Source: Sulfuricaulis sp049587675 | GTDB taxonomy: Bacteria; Pseudomonadota; Gammaproteobacteria; Acidiferrobacterales; Sulfurifustaceae | Direction: 5' to 3' | DNA length: 7,065 nt | NCBI RefSeq assembly: GCF_049587675.1 | Contig: NZ_JBAVEJ010000308.1 | Span: 1 to 7,065, forward strand | Shown: positions 6,847 to 7,065 of the stretch, in pieces | Position numbering within the stretch: position 1 is the first letter of the stretch | Layout: every line of letters starts with the position of its first letter | Translations under genes and position numbers: made by a program | Notes under the pieces: model-generated | What the model was told of the DNA's origin: nothing | Databases searched by the model: none | What the model saw: the letters and a program-made list of their open reading frames with translations, nothing else

Positions 6847-6927
6847 GTAGCGCCCAAGGAAACTTGGTTCATTGCGGCTACTGCGTACATTGCGGAAAGA
6901 GCATTCGCCTTGGGCACTGGGCGCTAC
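6847..6927. repeat. Palindromic element 5, 81 bp, abutting the second hyfB-like gene
   Basis: A perfect 10-base terminal inverted repeat, GTAGCGCCCA (6847-6856) and TGGGCGCTAC (6918-6927), bounds this element. Inside are the hairpin CCAAG-GAAA-CTTGG (6854-6867), the direct repeat CATTGCGG (6870-6877 and 6888-6895), and the shared core, which on the minus strand reads CAAGGCGAATGCTCTTTC (6895-6912). The right arm contains the TAG stop of the partial hyfB-like gene. It could form a large hairpin at the 3' end of that gene's transcript and protect or terminate it, but it has no T-run. Confidence 0.75.
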
Positions 6928-7065
6928 CCGATCAGCCACTGCACAACCAGCAACACCAGCAACGTCACGAACGAATACAACAAATACGTATGAATGCTCC
7001 CCGTCTGGATATGCCCGATGCGCCGCGCGGCGCCGAGCACCAGCCGCCCGATCGGCAGATAACCC
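6924..7065 (-). CDS. Second hyfB-like gene, 3' end only (partial at right edge)
   Basis: Reading right to left, 46 codons precede the TAG stop at 6924-6926. The first 37 residues (GYLPIGRLVL to SFVTLLV) are identical to the C-terminal part of the complete HyfB. The ending then differs: LLVVQWLIG here against FLWIIS in the complete gene. The underlying DNA is identical for 114 bases (6952-7065 against 4368-4481) up to the window edge, so the true extent of the match is unknown. It lies on the same strand and upstream of the complete hyfB. The distinct, reasonable-looking hydrophobic tail suggests a real paralogous gene with its own ending rather than debris. It could also be the stump of a rearranged copy or, less likely, an assembly artefact at a contig end. 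The stop codon lies inside the terminal arm of a palindromic element. Confidence 0.75.
   Translation of the reverse strand, partial: GYLPIGRLVLGAARRIGHIQTGSIHTYLLYSFVTLLVLLVVQWLIG
6952..7065. repeat. Direct repeat copy 2 (114 bp, to window edge)
   Basis: This is identical base for base to 4368-4481 and encodes the same part of a HyfB C-terminus in the same frame. The first differing base on the left is 6951 (c) against 4367 (a). Confidence 0.97.

Larger units (their letters stand above)
6551..6923. other. Gene-free spacer between the two hyfB copies
   Basis: No convincing protein-coding gene is seen between the promoter and the stop of the second hyfB-like gene. The open frames here on both strands run through the palindromes and yield repetitive Ser/Arg/Gly-rich sequence without recognisable similarity. 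The content is the five palindromic elements listed separately, plus short connecting DNA (about 6623-6670 and 6745-6786) in which nothing else was recognised. The array most resembles a cluster of REP/BIME-like or other small non-autonomous repeats. Confidence 0.65.

Noticed and set aside
6513..6917. Minus-strand 134-codon open frame in the spacer
   Set aside because: It runs through the palindromic array and its repeated Ser-Phe-Ala/Gly-Ser-Arg pieces are translations of the repeated cores. It lacks a Shine-Dalgarno and has no domain similarity.

Overview
The window carries, on the minus strand, most of an operon for a membrane-bound complex related to group 4 [NiFe] hydrogenases and complex I. 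Read in the direction of transcription (right to left) the order is hyfB, hyfC, hyfE, hyfF, hyfG. The DNA is GC-rich and the genes are packed with overlaps or a 1-base gap. This suits a high-GC proteobacterium, possibly an autotroph or chemolithotroph where such clusters are common, but nothing in the window fixes the genus. hyfG runs off the left edge after 405 codons. No hyfA, hyfD, hyfH or hyfI homologue is present in the part that can be seen.

HyfB and HyfF are antiporter-like (NuoL/M/N family) proton-channel subunits, HyfC is the NuoH-like membrane anchor, HyfE is a NuoK-containing membrane subunit, and HyfG is a NuoC-NuoD-type peripheral subunit. Together they would couple a redox reaction at the membrane arm interface to ion translocation. 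HyfG has Ser and Thr where true hydrogenases carry the first pair of nickel-binding cysteines (R-V-S-G-D-T instead of R-x-C-G-x-C). The complex is therefore more likely an energy-converting-hydrogenase-related (Ehr) complex than a hydrogen-producing or hydrogen-consuming enzyme. The second cysteine pair lies beyond the edge and cannot be checked here.

The right end (6407-7065) is the unusual part. A sigma70-type promoter (TTGACA, 17 bases, TACAGT) sits about 115-145 bases upstream of hyfB. A possible 35-codon leader ORF begins just after it and ends in an ATGA overlap with the hyfB start, which has no Shine-Dalgarno of its own. Upstream of the promoter, 6588-6927 is filled with at least five imperfect palindromes. 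Their stems differ, but they share a core close to CGAGGCGAAGCTCTTTC that switches orientation.

Beyond the palindromes is the 3' end of a second hyfB-like gene, same strand, cut by the right edge. Its last 114 bases in the window are identical to the 3' part of the complete hyfB, after which the two genes have different C-terminal tails. The palindrome array thus lies between two hyfB copies, and recombination between the repeats would join the upstream copy in frame to hyfC.
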